Notes: a model not told the origin generated them from the letters alone. Counted from the stretch's first letter, positions 13,098 through 22,726 are shown. The stretch is DNA of 64,000 bases from Cunninghamia lanceolata (GCA_027924645.1 BSBN01001482.1:11860001-11924000), one strand, 5' to 3'. Made by a program: numbers and translations.

Positions 13098-13918
13098 CTA
13101 CTTCCTTGCCATAATCATTGCCTCTGAGATGGAATTTGGACGGAACATGCGTACCTCATATTTAATGTGATCCTTTAAGCCACCAATGAATAGCTCCAAC
13201 AAATTTTCTGTAGACACATTTTCTACTCTTAAAGATAAAGTACGAAATTGATGAATGTAATCCTTGACCATACCTGTTTGCCTTAATTTGGTAATTTGAC
13301 TGAAGTAGCTATCCATAAGATTTTCACCATAATGAGTAATGGTTCTTCTTGGAAAACTGACCAAGTGACAATGCATCCTTTTGCTTTCTTTTCTTCACAT
13401 AGCCAACGGTACCAAATGAATTGATCAGGTTCCAAGTATAAGGAAGCCATGGCCACCTTTTGTTGACATGGAACATGGTGGATATCAAAGAATTGCTCCA
13501 TTTGACAAAGCCAATTGGTAGGATCTTGACCATCAAACTTTCACATATCCAACTTTGGTGTGAAATTCCTTGCCATAAAATGAGTGGTGTGATGATCCAT
13601 CTTGAGATTTGATTCAAACCCAAAAACACCCTTCCCTTTTGTAGAATCCTCTTCCTCCACATCATGGTGTTGTGACTGCTTATGTTTGGAAAGTATCTCC
13701 AGAATTTTCTCAATATCACATGACTTTGCCAACCCTTTCATTTGTTCATCCATAATGGACAAGATTTCACCTTTCATCTTGCTATTTTCTTTATGAATAA
13801 GTTCAAGTATATTTTCATATTCTTTTTGATCAACATCCTCATTTTCCACCTCCTCCTTGCCTGGAGTTTTTCCCGGTGTGGTAACATTCATTTTGCCCCT
13901 TGTTGAAGGACCCGTCAT
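13098..13918 (-). pseudogene. E3 Gag (capsid)
   Basis: The ATG at 13918-13916 opens 125 codons ending in a TGA. The same frame continues through the capsid motif (DPTNWLCQMEQFF... QKVAMASLYLE), then shifts near 13340 into the frame 13376-13098, which holds the retrotransposon Gag core (GENLMDSYFSQITKLRQTG, DYIHQFRTLSLRV, LFIGGLKDHIKYEVRM). The start lies about 345 bases downstream of the PBS. One stop and at least one frameshift make it non-functional. Confidence 0.9.
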
Positions 13919-14262
13919 GATTGGAAAAAATAATTTTGAAATAAATCACACAAATGAAATGCAAATTCTCTGAAATTTTTACTGTAACTTACTAAGGCCA
14001 AGATACCACTTACCCAGAAAAAATTCCAAGAAATTAGCAAATTTACTGCCTTGAGAGTGAATTTGTTGCAAACCCTAATTTTGCAATAACTCACTTATTT
14101 TTGCTCCAATTCCTCTGAAATCTAGATTGTATCTTCTTTAATATTGTCTTCAAAAACCCTTTAAAAATCTTTAAAAAATTCACTAAAATCTAAAAGTTAT
14201 GCTCTTCCCAAAATCGCCTCCAATGATGAGAAAAATTTTTGCCTCTACGGTGCCAAGATAAT

Positions 14263-14274
14263 GCTCTGATACCA
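14263..14274 (-). other. E3 primer-binding site (initiator Met-tRNA)
   Basis: The minus strand reads TGGTATCAGAGC, 2 nt from the 5' LTR end; complementary to the 3' end of plant initiator Met-tRNA. Confidence 0.95.
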
Positions 14275-14276
14275 CT

Positions 14277-14636
14277 TGTAATGAAACAACTTGCACAATA
14301 TCTGAATATACTAGTAAATATGCTGCAAATACTTTATAATAATATGCCACTTCGAGGGGGCAACCTCCAAAACCACTTCGAGGGGGATACCTCCAATAGT
14401 CTTCAATGAGAACACAATACTGAATATGATGAAATAAGACTCACTACCTCCTATATATACCTATTTATGCCTAGGATATCACCTAGGTCGACTTAGATGG
14501 GCCTATATAAGCCTTAGGCTGACCTAAACAACTAATTAACAATAAACTAATGATAATATGACTTAATTAAGAGTTAAGATAGCCACAAGCCGACTATTCA
14601 TAACCCTATACACACTATAGGATTAAGGGCGTAGCA
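14277..14636 (-). repeat. E3 5' LTR
   Basis: Pairs with 9075-9433; about seven differences over 360 bases by eye, mostly transitions. Confidence 0.95.
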
Positions 14637-14761
14637 ATACCACTTGGATATCTTAGCATCTTCAGCCATGATTTTATCTTCTCAATGCTCTGAGGTCTCT
14701 CTCACTAAGAAGCATGAATCAAACAACCCTACAGGCTAGAAAGATCATGCTCTAATACCAC
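14637..14761 (-). other. E2 leader with PBS and ORF start
   Basis: Contains the right copy of the E3 TSD (14637-14641), the E2 ORF ATG (14669-14667) and the E2 primer-binding site at 14749-14760 (TGGTATTAGAGC on the minus strand, one mismatch from the initiator Met-tRNA consensus), 1 nt from the 5' LTR. Confidence 0.85.
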
Positions 14762-15241
14762 TGTAATGTCTCCAATCTGATTTTTATTATAAAATCCCTA
14801 TCTAAAAATGATTTTTCCAATTAAACATGAATATGCATCCAAATAGCCAAACTAGCTAAACTAGTCTTCACTGTATGACACCAAAATTCACACAAACACA
14901 CCAAATATTTGTTATTATGGAAATTTGATACAAATAACATATAATCAGGCCTACAAAACTAATTTATAATAGTAACAACTTCTGCAACACTTCTTAGAAA
15001 TCCCACAACAAACTATTTCAACTGTGCTAAAATACACATTGTGCATCTCACCAAAACATTGCCAAATTACTCTAAAAAGAATGAATAACACATGCAACCT
15101 CAGAATCTAAACCAAAACATAGGAAAAACAATAAGAACATCCACACAATAGCAGTAACACCTATGGTAATCTGAAATACCAAACTGAGAATAAATCTCTA
15201 CACCAATACTCACTGAAACTGCAAATCGACACAGCACTGTC
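14762..15241 (-). repeat. E2 5' LTR, outer segment
   Basis: Matches 4044-4523. It is interrupted at CTGTC (15237-15241) by E4 and resumes at 22727. Confidence 0.9.
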
Positions 15242-15272
15242 TGTTGGCAAGAGACACTATATGGATTCATGG

Positions 15273-15294
15273 TTGTTGTCATTGATGGCAACAA
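15273..15294 (+). promoter_or_regulatory. U3 palindrome TTGNCATTGATGNCAA (E4 5' LTR)
   Basis: An inverted repeat TTGTTG.CAT..ATG.CAACAA within the first 55 bases of the LTR. Its copy in the 3' LTR is 21663-21684. Close variants occur at the same relative place in E6 and the solo LTRs. The function is not known to me; a dimeric transcription-factor site is one guess. Confidence 0.5.
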
Positions 15295-15793
15295 AGGTCA
15301 TCCCACATATCCGCAAGTCATGGTGTGTCTCTACCGGAAGTCAGAATGAAGATTGTTGTGGTCCGGTGAACAAGAACAGAGCATGTGGCAAGGTCCGACA
15401 AATTGGTCTGGATCTCTCAGAGGAAGTGTCTTGGTGCAGTGCGGATTTGGGGAAGTCAAGAGGACTACCTTGAGTAGTATATTCCAAGGATTTATCCTCC
15501 GGTGATGAACAAAGAAAAAGATATGAATAGTTGAGTACCGGATTCCTGAGAGACAGTGAGAACAGAGGAAGAACTGACCGATAGAGTATCAGACTATTTT
15601 CCGGATGTGTTACTGTTGATGGTAAAGGTTGTGAAGGCATGAATCATGTTTGGCCGACATGATTAATGATATCTACAAGTATATGCTTGATCTGCATTAC
15701 TTGATATACAAGGATTCAGCTGACAGAACAGAGTTTGTGAGAAGATAGATTATTCCGGGTGCCGACTAGAAAGATAATGAAATCACTAGTGCA

Positions 15794-15807
15794 GATATAT
15801 ATAGAGG
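15794..15807 (+). promoter_or_regulatory. Putative TATA box, E4 5' LTR
   Basis: GATATATATAGAGG. If used, transcription would start about 30 nt downstream, placing the hairpin array in the 5' leader. The copy in the 3' LTR is at 22184-22197. Confidence 0.55.
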
Positions 15808-16027
15808 ATGGATTTAGTTGTGAAAAGTGAAATGGTGTGAAGGTGTATGCGAATAAATACAGAACAGAGCAGAAGCAGTAAGAAAGATCTGGTATGTGAA
15901 AAGATAGCAGAATAAAGAACAGAGGAAAGATGAAGTGCAGCAGATCAGTATACTGAGCCTAACCGGAACTGAACTCCAGCATATGAAGATGCTTCCAATC
16001 AGTTCAAGTATTGTATTACATTCTTTT

Positions 16028-16193
16028 GTAGACAGTGTGTCTCCTTGTAGGTAGTGTGCCTCTTTGTGAGCAGTGTGCTCGGGCAGTGAGCCCTAATTGG
16101 CAAGTGCCATTTTGTAATTCCTTATTCTTCTAACAGAGAATAATCTTTGGGTTAATCACCCCGTGGTTTTCTCCCTTAACCGGGTTTCCACAT
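16028..16193 (+). other. Leader module: tandem mini-hairpins plus interleaved-stem motif (E4 5' LTR)
   Basis: Four successive short hairpins, each with a 4-bp stem and an AGTGT/AGTGA loop: AGAC-AGTGT-GTCT, AGGT-AGTGT-GCCT, GAGC-AGTGT-GCTC, GGGC-AGTGA-GCCC, then GGC-AAGT-GCC. About 40 nt later GGTTAA...CGTGG...TTAACC...CCAC(A) gives two stems in 1-2-1'-2' order, compatible with an H-type pseudoknot. The stems differ in sequence but remain paired, here and in the related LTRs. Confidence 0.6.
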
Positions 16194-16332
16194 CAAAAAT
16201 ACTGTGTCATGTGTTTCTCATTTCATGGTAATGTTTGTTTGTTTGATTCAATGCTGCTTTGATTAATAAGAAAGTTCAAAAGAAGAAATAATTAGGATAA
16301 CTGATTCACCCCCCCTCTCAGTTATCAACAAT

Positions 16333-16345
16333 TGGTATCAGAGCC
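16333..16345 (+). other. E4 primer-binding site (initiator Met-tRNA)
   Basis: TGGTATCAGAGCC, 2 nt after the 5' LTR end. Confidence 0.95.
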
Positions 16346-16395
16346 AGGTTCCTCCTAATAGAGCCTAACAACTTGAGGAAGATCTGGGAGCTCAA

Positions 16396-17574
16396 ATGGA
16401 TGCATATGGTTTAAGGGAGCAACTCAAGACTGCCCTTGAGGATCTTGAACAGTCAAATTCTGAAGTCAATGAATTAAAGGAAAGACTCAAATAGGCTGAT
16501 GAATTCATGAGAGAATTAAAGGACAAATTAAGTCTCTCTATGAAAAAGAGAAAGGAGCTGCTCCAACAATTGGCAAGACAAAGTGAAGAAAGCAATACAG
16601 ATGAAGAATTGACTGAGAAAACCAAGTTATGTGAAAAATTATCAAAAGAAGTCATCATGTTAAGACATGAAATGGAATCAGGAACTATAAAGCTTACTCA
16701 AGAGATTGAAGAAAAAAGAAAAGCTGAAGACAATCTAAGACAATCTCTTAAAGAGAAATCAGAAGAATGCCACCAGATGGACAGGATTATCAAACATCTT
16801 GAATCTGATCTTGAAGATGCCAAAGATAATGAAGAAAAACTTGAGGATCAAATTGTCTCTCTCAAAAGAGATCTTCAAACAGCAAATGAATATAAAGAAA
16901 AATTCAAGATAAGTTCTGCCCAACTTGAAGTACTTCTTGGAAGTCAAAAGAGGAGAGATGACAAGTATGGTTTGGGATATGAGAAAGGAGAAAGCTCCGA
17001 ATCTGGTCAAAAGAATTTTGGATCAGAAAATCCAAGGAATAGGCCTAGAAGACCTCTGGTAAGACAGCCCAATGCTCAAAGATATCCATCTTTCAATGGA
17101 TACTGCCATAGCTGCAATCACTTTGGTCACAAAGCTAATCAGTGCAGAAAAAGGATGAATCAAACTAATCCATCCTTCTCTGGATAGTGCTTTAACTGCA
17201 AAAGGTATGGACACAAGTCTCATGAATGTAGAAATATGCAAGTAAACAAATCATTCAATGGTAGATGTTTTACATGCAATAGAGTAGGTCATATGGCTAA
17301 TCAATGTAGATCAAGAGGTTATCAGTCAAATATGCAAAGAAATGTTATTTGCCAAATCTATAATAGGTCCGGTCATAATGCTAAAGTCTGCAGAAGCAAG
17401 AATCAGGACAAAAGAGGTCCGGTGTATAATCAGAATCAAGACAAGGGTAAACAAAAGATGAATGCGGATGAATTTAGGAATCAGATGAACAAGATTTGGG
17501 TGAAGAAAAGTTCAGAGAATGTAGAGGTTGGATCCGCACCAGACTCTGGTGCTGATATTTCTTCCAGAAATTAA
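16396..17574 (+). pseudogene. E4 Gag-tail ORF: coiled coil plus four CCHC knuckles, two in-frame TAG stops
   Basis: The first ATG after the PBS (16396) opens one frame of about 392 codons, broken only by TAG at 16492-16494 and 17185-17187. Residues about 1-190 are charged, Glu/Lys-rich and heptad-like, predicted coiled coil (MRELKDKLSLSMKKRKELLQ region). A basic Arg/Pro linker follows, then zinc knuckles: CHSCNHFGHKANQC (17104-17145), CFNCKRYGHKSHEC directly after the second TAG, CFTCNRVGHMANQC (17266-17307), and a degenerate fourth with Tyr in place of the second Cys. The N-terminal Copia capsid region (the W-containing nucleic-acid-binding fold) is absent, so this is the tail of a SIRE-like Gag rather than a whole Gag. 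A DSGAD near the end resembles a protease active site but lacks its context. Confidence 0.75.
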
Positions 17575-18228
17575 AAAGTGAGCTCTGGCTCAGGGGGAGA
17601 CTCAAAGAAAATCCTGTTCCCCCAGCCAATCAAGTGGTGCTAGATGTGACACAAGATGCGGAGTAAAGGGTTTGAATATACAAGTCCTGAGATGATCTAG
17701 ACAAGATTTCAGAGGTCCGCATGAAGATGTAAAGAAGTTGTGATCGATCAAGTAAAGACCTGTTCCGGGAGATGCTCCGGAATGACAGAGGACTACAAAA
17801 GGGTCCGAAGAGATCCGGAAGTACATTATTTTACTCTGCGGACTGGACAAAATGTTTGGGATGTTCTTGTAATGTGTCATCATGATTTATTCATGATTGA
17901 AAGATCCGCATGATGTTCATAGATCAGGACTGATCCGGGATACTCCAAGCTATCCGGACAAGGCAAACCGGAATAATATAGGTGAAGCATTTATTGCAAA
18001 CAGATATTAGGGTTTGCGAAATGATATAAGGGATTTCTCAACAATCACTTGATCATTCCACATCCAAGAAGAAGCGAAAAGCGGAGCTCTGAAACAAAAT
18101 TCATCAAGTTCACCGAAGATCTCCTGCCGAAGTCATTACATACAGAAATCAATCCAGCCACTCCGTGCAACCGAAGATGCAAAAGGTATTTTCCACTTTC
18201 GATATCTTGCTACAAATCTTTTGAAGAA
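17575..18228 (+). other. E4 inter-ORF region
   Basis: No convincing coding frame. A CAGGGGGAGACTC near 17594 resembles the repeated polypurine tract of this lineage and may mark where a pol segment was lost. The open frame extends upstream to 18049 without an ATG; I chose the ATG at 18229. Confidence 0.5.
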
Positions 18229-21200
18229 ATGGCTACTCCAAATATAGTAAAAATCTCAGATAGGCCCCGACTTGAATTTAAGAAACATCCATACAAGTCA
18301 TTGGAGGTAGATCCCTTAGGAGCATTTTCCAGTGTTCCTCATGGAGTTTTACACACAGAAGACATTAGGGTTTACATACATGCAAGCATTGAGGAATTTG
18401 GGGAATTCAAATTGAGAGATCTCTATCACAAACAACTGATAGACAATGCTTTTGAGCTTAAACCAGAGTATAAGGGTATCCAGAAGAAACAATTTGATCA
18501 ATTCATTCATTTCCCCTGCTTTGAAGAAGATGAATGGGTCCGGTATATACTAAGCAGGATGCATGACAACTTCCTATGGCTGGATAGACCCTGCAAGATC
18601 ACAAAAGAGGCAATTAGGGCAGTAACTGGTCTATACTCTTCCGGAGGGATACCTATCCTCAAATCTGTCAAAAATAACATTGTAATTGAGGCCACCGGAT
18701 CAAAATTTGATAAGAGGGCAATGACCATTGAAGATATTTCTGATCCGGATATCAAGTATGCATCCATGATAATAGGATACAAGATCTATCACTCCAGCAG
18801 GGAGAATTCTGTATCCGGAACTGCAGTGTATACTGCCTATGAAATGCTAAGGAAGAATGCAGAATATGATCTCTGCAAACTACTCTTAAGCCAATTAATG
18901 GAAAATATACAGAAAATCAAGAAGGACAAAAAGAATTCCTTTAAGTATGGTACTCTTATATTATGTCTATTTTTCTACTTCATGAATGAGCTGCCCGGAT
19001 CAAGTGGATGGGCATGGCAGAATGACAAACCTGTTGCAATCCAGATAAGAGACTATCTACATGGGCTTGGGGATGCCAAAGCAAGAAATACAGCCCTATG
19101 GGGATACTTCAAAAACTTCCAAAGCATGATGCAAGCAAGAGAAAGAATTCCCCAGTCTCTTGTTGAAAAATACAAAGACTCAGTGTGCTTTATGGTGGAC
19201 ACTGATCAGTGCCTAATGGAAGCAGTGGAGCCAAGGACTGTCTGGATCATGCCCATGGGGTATGAAGTGGATGAACAGATAGTGGAGCTGCATGTTCAAC
19301 ACATGCTAAGTCAGCCCAAAGATCCAAAAGCAGAAAGGTTTGGAACCTTTGAGGAGCTGAGTGTAAAGATCCATGTAGAACTCAGGGAACCTGAGATAAA
19401 GAGGATGGTGAGAAAAGAAGTAGAGCATATTGCTCAAGGCCTAGGCATCTCAAAAGAGGCACTTGATGCCAGCCGGGAAAAGAGGAGAAAGGCTGAGGAA
19501 GAAAAGAAAAGTAAAGAAAGTGTTCCGGTTGAAACTTCCACCCGGACCAGATCATCAAAAAGATCTGCACCTCCCACAACCAAAAGTTCAAAACCGGAAG
19601 TCCAGGCATCCGGTAAAAGATCTAAGACAAAAGCCACAAGGGCTTATGAAAGCCAAAAGGATGAAGAGGAAACTGAGTCAGATGAGGGAGTAAAAGAAAT
19701 AAAGAAGCAGAAGAAGAAAGGATCTGGGAAACCCTCCACAGGCCAAGACAAGGAAGAAATGGCAGAGGAATTTGCTAAAAAGCCCACTCTGTCTCTAGAC
19801 AGTGTAGTCAAATCAGTCACTATGGATGGGAACCTTCAACCGGTGGCTGAATTCTATGATGACTACAATGAGGAAGATCAAAAGATCCTGCAAGAAGCTA
19901 TAATAAGGTACTTGAACATCTACAATAAAGCTTTTATTGAGATTATCTCTGAAATCCCAAAGAGCCTAGAGATGGAATTAGAGATAAGAAAGAACAATGC
20001 CATGGCAAAAGACCTTGAGATCAGGGAACAGATAGCTATTCAGCTATATCCTTCAATTGATCACAAAACAATGAACATGGTATTCAAAGACTGCAAGGAT
20101 GAATTCAGGAGCAAAGCAAGGATGAATTAGCTTATGCTTGGTGAGACCGACAAGGTAGCCAAGGACACTAAAGAGATTCTCTGGAAAACCTTCAAAAGGT
20201 TTAATCTTCCTGTTGTAGAGGACTTAGGTGCAGAAACAGCTGTGGACTTGGAATCATCTGCTCTGGAAGAAGTGGCCCTTGAACAGACTAACATCTCTCC
20301 TCCGGTTTCCCCTACAGTCTCCAGATCCCAAGAAGAAGAGAAACTACAGGAGAAAGAAGCAGCAGTTAAAGAAAAAGAGGTTGACAGCACCAAGGATGCA
20401 GAGAAAGAGAAGACCCCAACAGAGAAAACCACAACTGAAAGTGGTAAGAGTAAGGAAGGAGAAAAGATTCCAAAGGACAAAACTGCAGAAGAGAAGAAAC
20501 ATCTGTCTCCGGCAAGAGACACTAGACAAACTGTTCAAGAATTCTTGACAAAAGCCACTATAGAAATTGATGAACCGGACCTGCTAAAAGGACCATTAGA
20601 TTTTGACTCTTTGTCACCGGTACAAACAATGAAAATAGCCTCATTTGCAAATGAGAAAGTCAAAGAGAAACTACTGAAATCTCACATGGAAGACTGTGAG
20701 ATTATGGAGGTAGCATCTGGAGTGCTGGAAAAGATCATGCCATCTTTTCAGAAGGATCCCACAGCCTCCTCTTCCGGTAATCTCAAAACCTTAGTCAGCA
20801 GTGTTAGTACACATTTTGAATCTCTAGAAAAATCAGCTGAAGAAAAGGTCCGGAAGGAGTTTTTGGATAAAAGGTTCTCCAAGGTTCAGGGTCTGATCAT
20901 TAATGATAGGAGAAACATGAACATTGGGATAAAGAGCTTAGAAAATGCTCTTAAGGATGGCAGTGAAATATACAAATTTTGTATCTCCTGGTCCAAGGTA
21001 ACAGTGGACATTGAGAAGAAAATAAAAGAGCAAGAGGACACACTACTCAGCTTGTCTCAAAGTTTTGATCCTCTTTCTTCCTCTATAACAAATCAAGAAT
21101 GTTAGACTATTGCAGTCTTGAGTGAAATCAAGAAATTGGAGAAGGAAAGGAAAAATAGAATAAGCAAGTTGAGTGAGCTCAGGGGGTTAATTGTCCCTAA

Positions 21201-21399
21201 GCTAGAGGCCATGCATGAGGCCATAGCAGAAGCTCAAATCACGGCCCAGACAAGTGATCCGAAAGATCTAAAAAGGGCAGATGCATTTGCATTTTTGTTG
21301 AGTGGTCACATTTCAATTTTGGATAGAATGAAGCAAAGTTGGGCTACAGAACTGATCCAACTGAAGACATCTTTTGCAGACATTCTTCAGTATATGTGA
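18229..21399 (+). pseudogene. E4 large ORF of unknown function, two in-frame TAG stops
   Basis: The frame from ATG 18229 runs about 1,056 codons, interrupted only by TAG at 20128-20130 and 21103-21105; all three open pieces are in the same frame. Residues about 1-390 look globular, with Trp and aromatic residues spread evenly (for example FPCFEEDEWVRYIL, WLDRPCKITKEAIRAVTGL). Residues about 410-530 are low-complexity, basic then acidic, with runs such as KRSAPPTTK and KKQKKKGSGKP that could act as nuclear-localisation signals. The rest is Glu/Lys-rich with likely coiled coils up to the end. There is no signal peptide at the ATG, no RT, integrase or protease motif and no clear membrane anchor. 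Its place before the 3' LTR is where SIRE-type elements carry an extra ORF, sometimes called env-like, but I see nothing envelope-like. It could also be a captured plant sequence of the mobile-domain kind. Function not assigned. Confidence 0.7.
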
Positions 21400-21476
21400 G
21401 TATGTAAATATGCGGCTATGTATAGAAAATTTTTGAAAATTTTGGTGTGCGGACCCTACCCTTTGCCATTGATGTT

Positions 21477-21631
21477 AAAGGGGGAGTGAGGAGCAGTGAA
21501 AAATGAGGAATCCAACTAAGGGGGAGTTCCGGAAATTGTATATAAAGATAGAGCATCAGCCAAGGGGGAGCATAGTGTAAACACTTAGTCATTTTTCACT
21601 AAGTGTTGCCATCAATGCCAAAGGGGGAGAT
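21477..21631 (+). repeat. E4 polypurine tract array
   Basis: Four copies of AAGGGGGAG at about 21477-21487, 21518-21526, 21562-21570 and 21620-21631; the last abuts the 3' LTR and is the probable functional tract. The first and last are each preceded by TTGCCAT..ATG, so a short unit has been duplicated. The first unit (CCCTTTGCCATTGATG then T/C-AAAGGGGGAG) is nearly identical to one in E6 (42122-42150, minus). Confidence 0.85.
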
Positions 21632-22721
21632 TGTTGGCAAGAGACACTATATGGATTCATGGTTGTTGTCATTGATGGCAACAAAGGTCATCCCACATAT
21701 CCGCAAGTCATGGTGTGTCTCTACCGGAAGTCAGAATGAAGATTGTTGTGGTCCGGTGAACAAGAACAGAGCATGTGGCAAGGTCTGACAGATTGGTCCG
21801 GATCTCTCAGAGGAAGTGTCTTGGTGCAGTGCAGATTTGGGGAAGTCAAGAGGACTACCTTAAGTAGTATATTCCAAGGATTTAGCCTCCGGTGATGAAC
21901 AAAGAAAAAGATATGAATAGTTGAGTACCGGATTCCTGAGAGACAGTGAGAACAGAGCAAGAACTGACTGACAGAGTATCAGACTATTTTCCAGATGTGT
22001 TACTGTTGATGGTAAAGGTTGTGAAGGCATGAATCATGTTTGGCCGACATGATTAATGATATCTACAAGTATATGCTTGATCCGCATTACTTGATATGCA
22101 AGGATTCAGCCGACAGAACTGAGTTTGTGAGAAGATAGATTATTCCGGGTGCCGACTAGAAAGATAATGAAATCACTAGTGCGGATATATATAGAGGATG
22201 GATTTAGTTGTGAAAAGTGAAATGGTGTGAAGGTGTATGCGAATAAATACAGAACAGAGCAGAAGCAGTAAGAAAGATCCGGTATGTGAAAAGATAGCAG
22301 AATAAAGAACAGAGGAAAGATGAAGTGCAGCAGATCAGTATACTGAGCCTAACCGGAACTGAACTCCAGCATATGAAGATGCTTCCAATCAGTTCAAGTA
22401 TTGTATTACATTCTTTTGTAGACAGTGTGTCTCCTTGTAGGCAGTGTGCCTCTTTGTGAGCAGTGTGCTCGGGCAATGAGCCCTAATTGGCAAGTGCCAT
22501 TTTGTAATTCCTTATTCTTCTAACAGAGAATAATCTTTGGGTTAATCACCCCATGGTTTTCTCCCTTAACCGGGTTTCCACGTCAAAAATACTGTGTCAT
22601 GTGTTTCTCATTTCATGGTAATGTTTGTTTGTTTGATTCAATGCTGCTTTGATTAATAAGAAAGTTCAAAAGAAGAAATAATTAGGATAACTGATTCACC
22701 CCCCCCTCTCAATTATCAACA
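21632..22721 (+). repeat. E4 3' LTR
   Basis: Pairs with 15242-16330 and carries the same palindrome (21663-21684), TATA (22184-22197) and leader module (22418-22583). Second hairpin here is perfectly paired (AGGC/GCCT) where the 5' copy has a G-T wobble. Confidence 0.95.
22418..22583 (+). other. Leader module, E4 3' LTR copy
   Basis: Same hairpins as 16028-16109. In the interleaved motif the second stem has CATGG with CCACG (one mismatch); in the 5' copy the other side has decayed (CGTGG with CCACA). Both changes look like loss of a CG. Confidence 0.6.
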
Positions 22722-22726
22722 CTGTC

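Larger units (their letters stand above)
9075..14636 (-). mobile_element. E3: Ty3/Gypsy chromovirus, Reina-like, nearly complete, nested in E2
   Basis: Short LTRs (9075-9433 and 14277-14636, about 360 bp) begin and end TG...CA. The TSD ATACC is at 9070-9074 and 14637-14641. Total length is 5,562 bp. Minus-strand order is 5' LTR, PBS, Gag, CCHC, protease, RT, RNase H, integrase, chromodomain, 3' LTR, the Ty3/Gypsy chromovirus order. Short LTRs, small size and a C-terminal chromodomain fit the Reina lineage (inference). The two LTRs differ at about seven positions, so this is one of the younger insertions here. The coding region has several stops and frameshifts, so this copy is not functional as it stands. 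Confidence 0.95.
15242..16330 (+). repeat. E4 5' LTR
   Basis: Pairs with 21632-22721. Order of parts: TGTTGG end, palindrome at 15273-15294, TATA box near 15794, mini-hairpin array 16028-16109, interleaved-stem motif 16149-16193, and the terminal CTGATTCACCCCCCC block. Confidence 0.95.
15242..22721 (+). mobile_element. E4: non-autonomous SIRE-like Copia-type LTR element with Gag tail and a large unknown ORF
   Basis: LTRs of 1,089 and 1,090 bp (15242-16330 and 21632-22721) begin TGTTGGCAAGAG and end TTATCAACA. The TSD CTGTC is at 15237-15241 and 22722-22726. A perfect PBS and several polypurine tracts show the plus orientation. The 5.3-kb interior has a coiled-coil plus CCHC Gag-tail ORF and a 1,056-codon ORF, but no protease, integrase, RT or RNase H. 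LTR termini, polypurine repeats and the leader module are shared with the SIRE-like Copia element E6, so an E6-type element probably supplies enzymes in trans. LTRs differ by about 22 positions (about 2%), many at CCGG/CG sites. Confidence 0.92.

Noticed and set aside
15261..15640. ORFs at the E4 LTR start, on both strands
   Set aside because: Present again in the other LTR (21603-21960), TTG-started or non-conserved, and upstream of the TATA box.
17520..17574. DSGAD in E4 as a retropepsin active site
   Set aside because: No flanking hydrophobic strand or downstream protease motifs, and the frame stops directly after.
18229..21399. Calling the E4 large ORF an envelope gene
   Set aside because: No signal peptide, membrane anchor or cleavage-site pattern seen; only its position recalls the extra ORF of SIRE elements.
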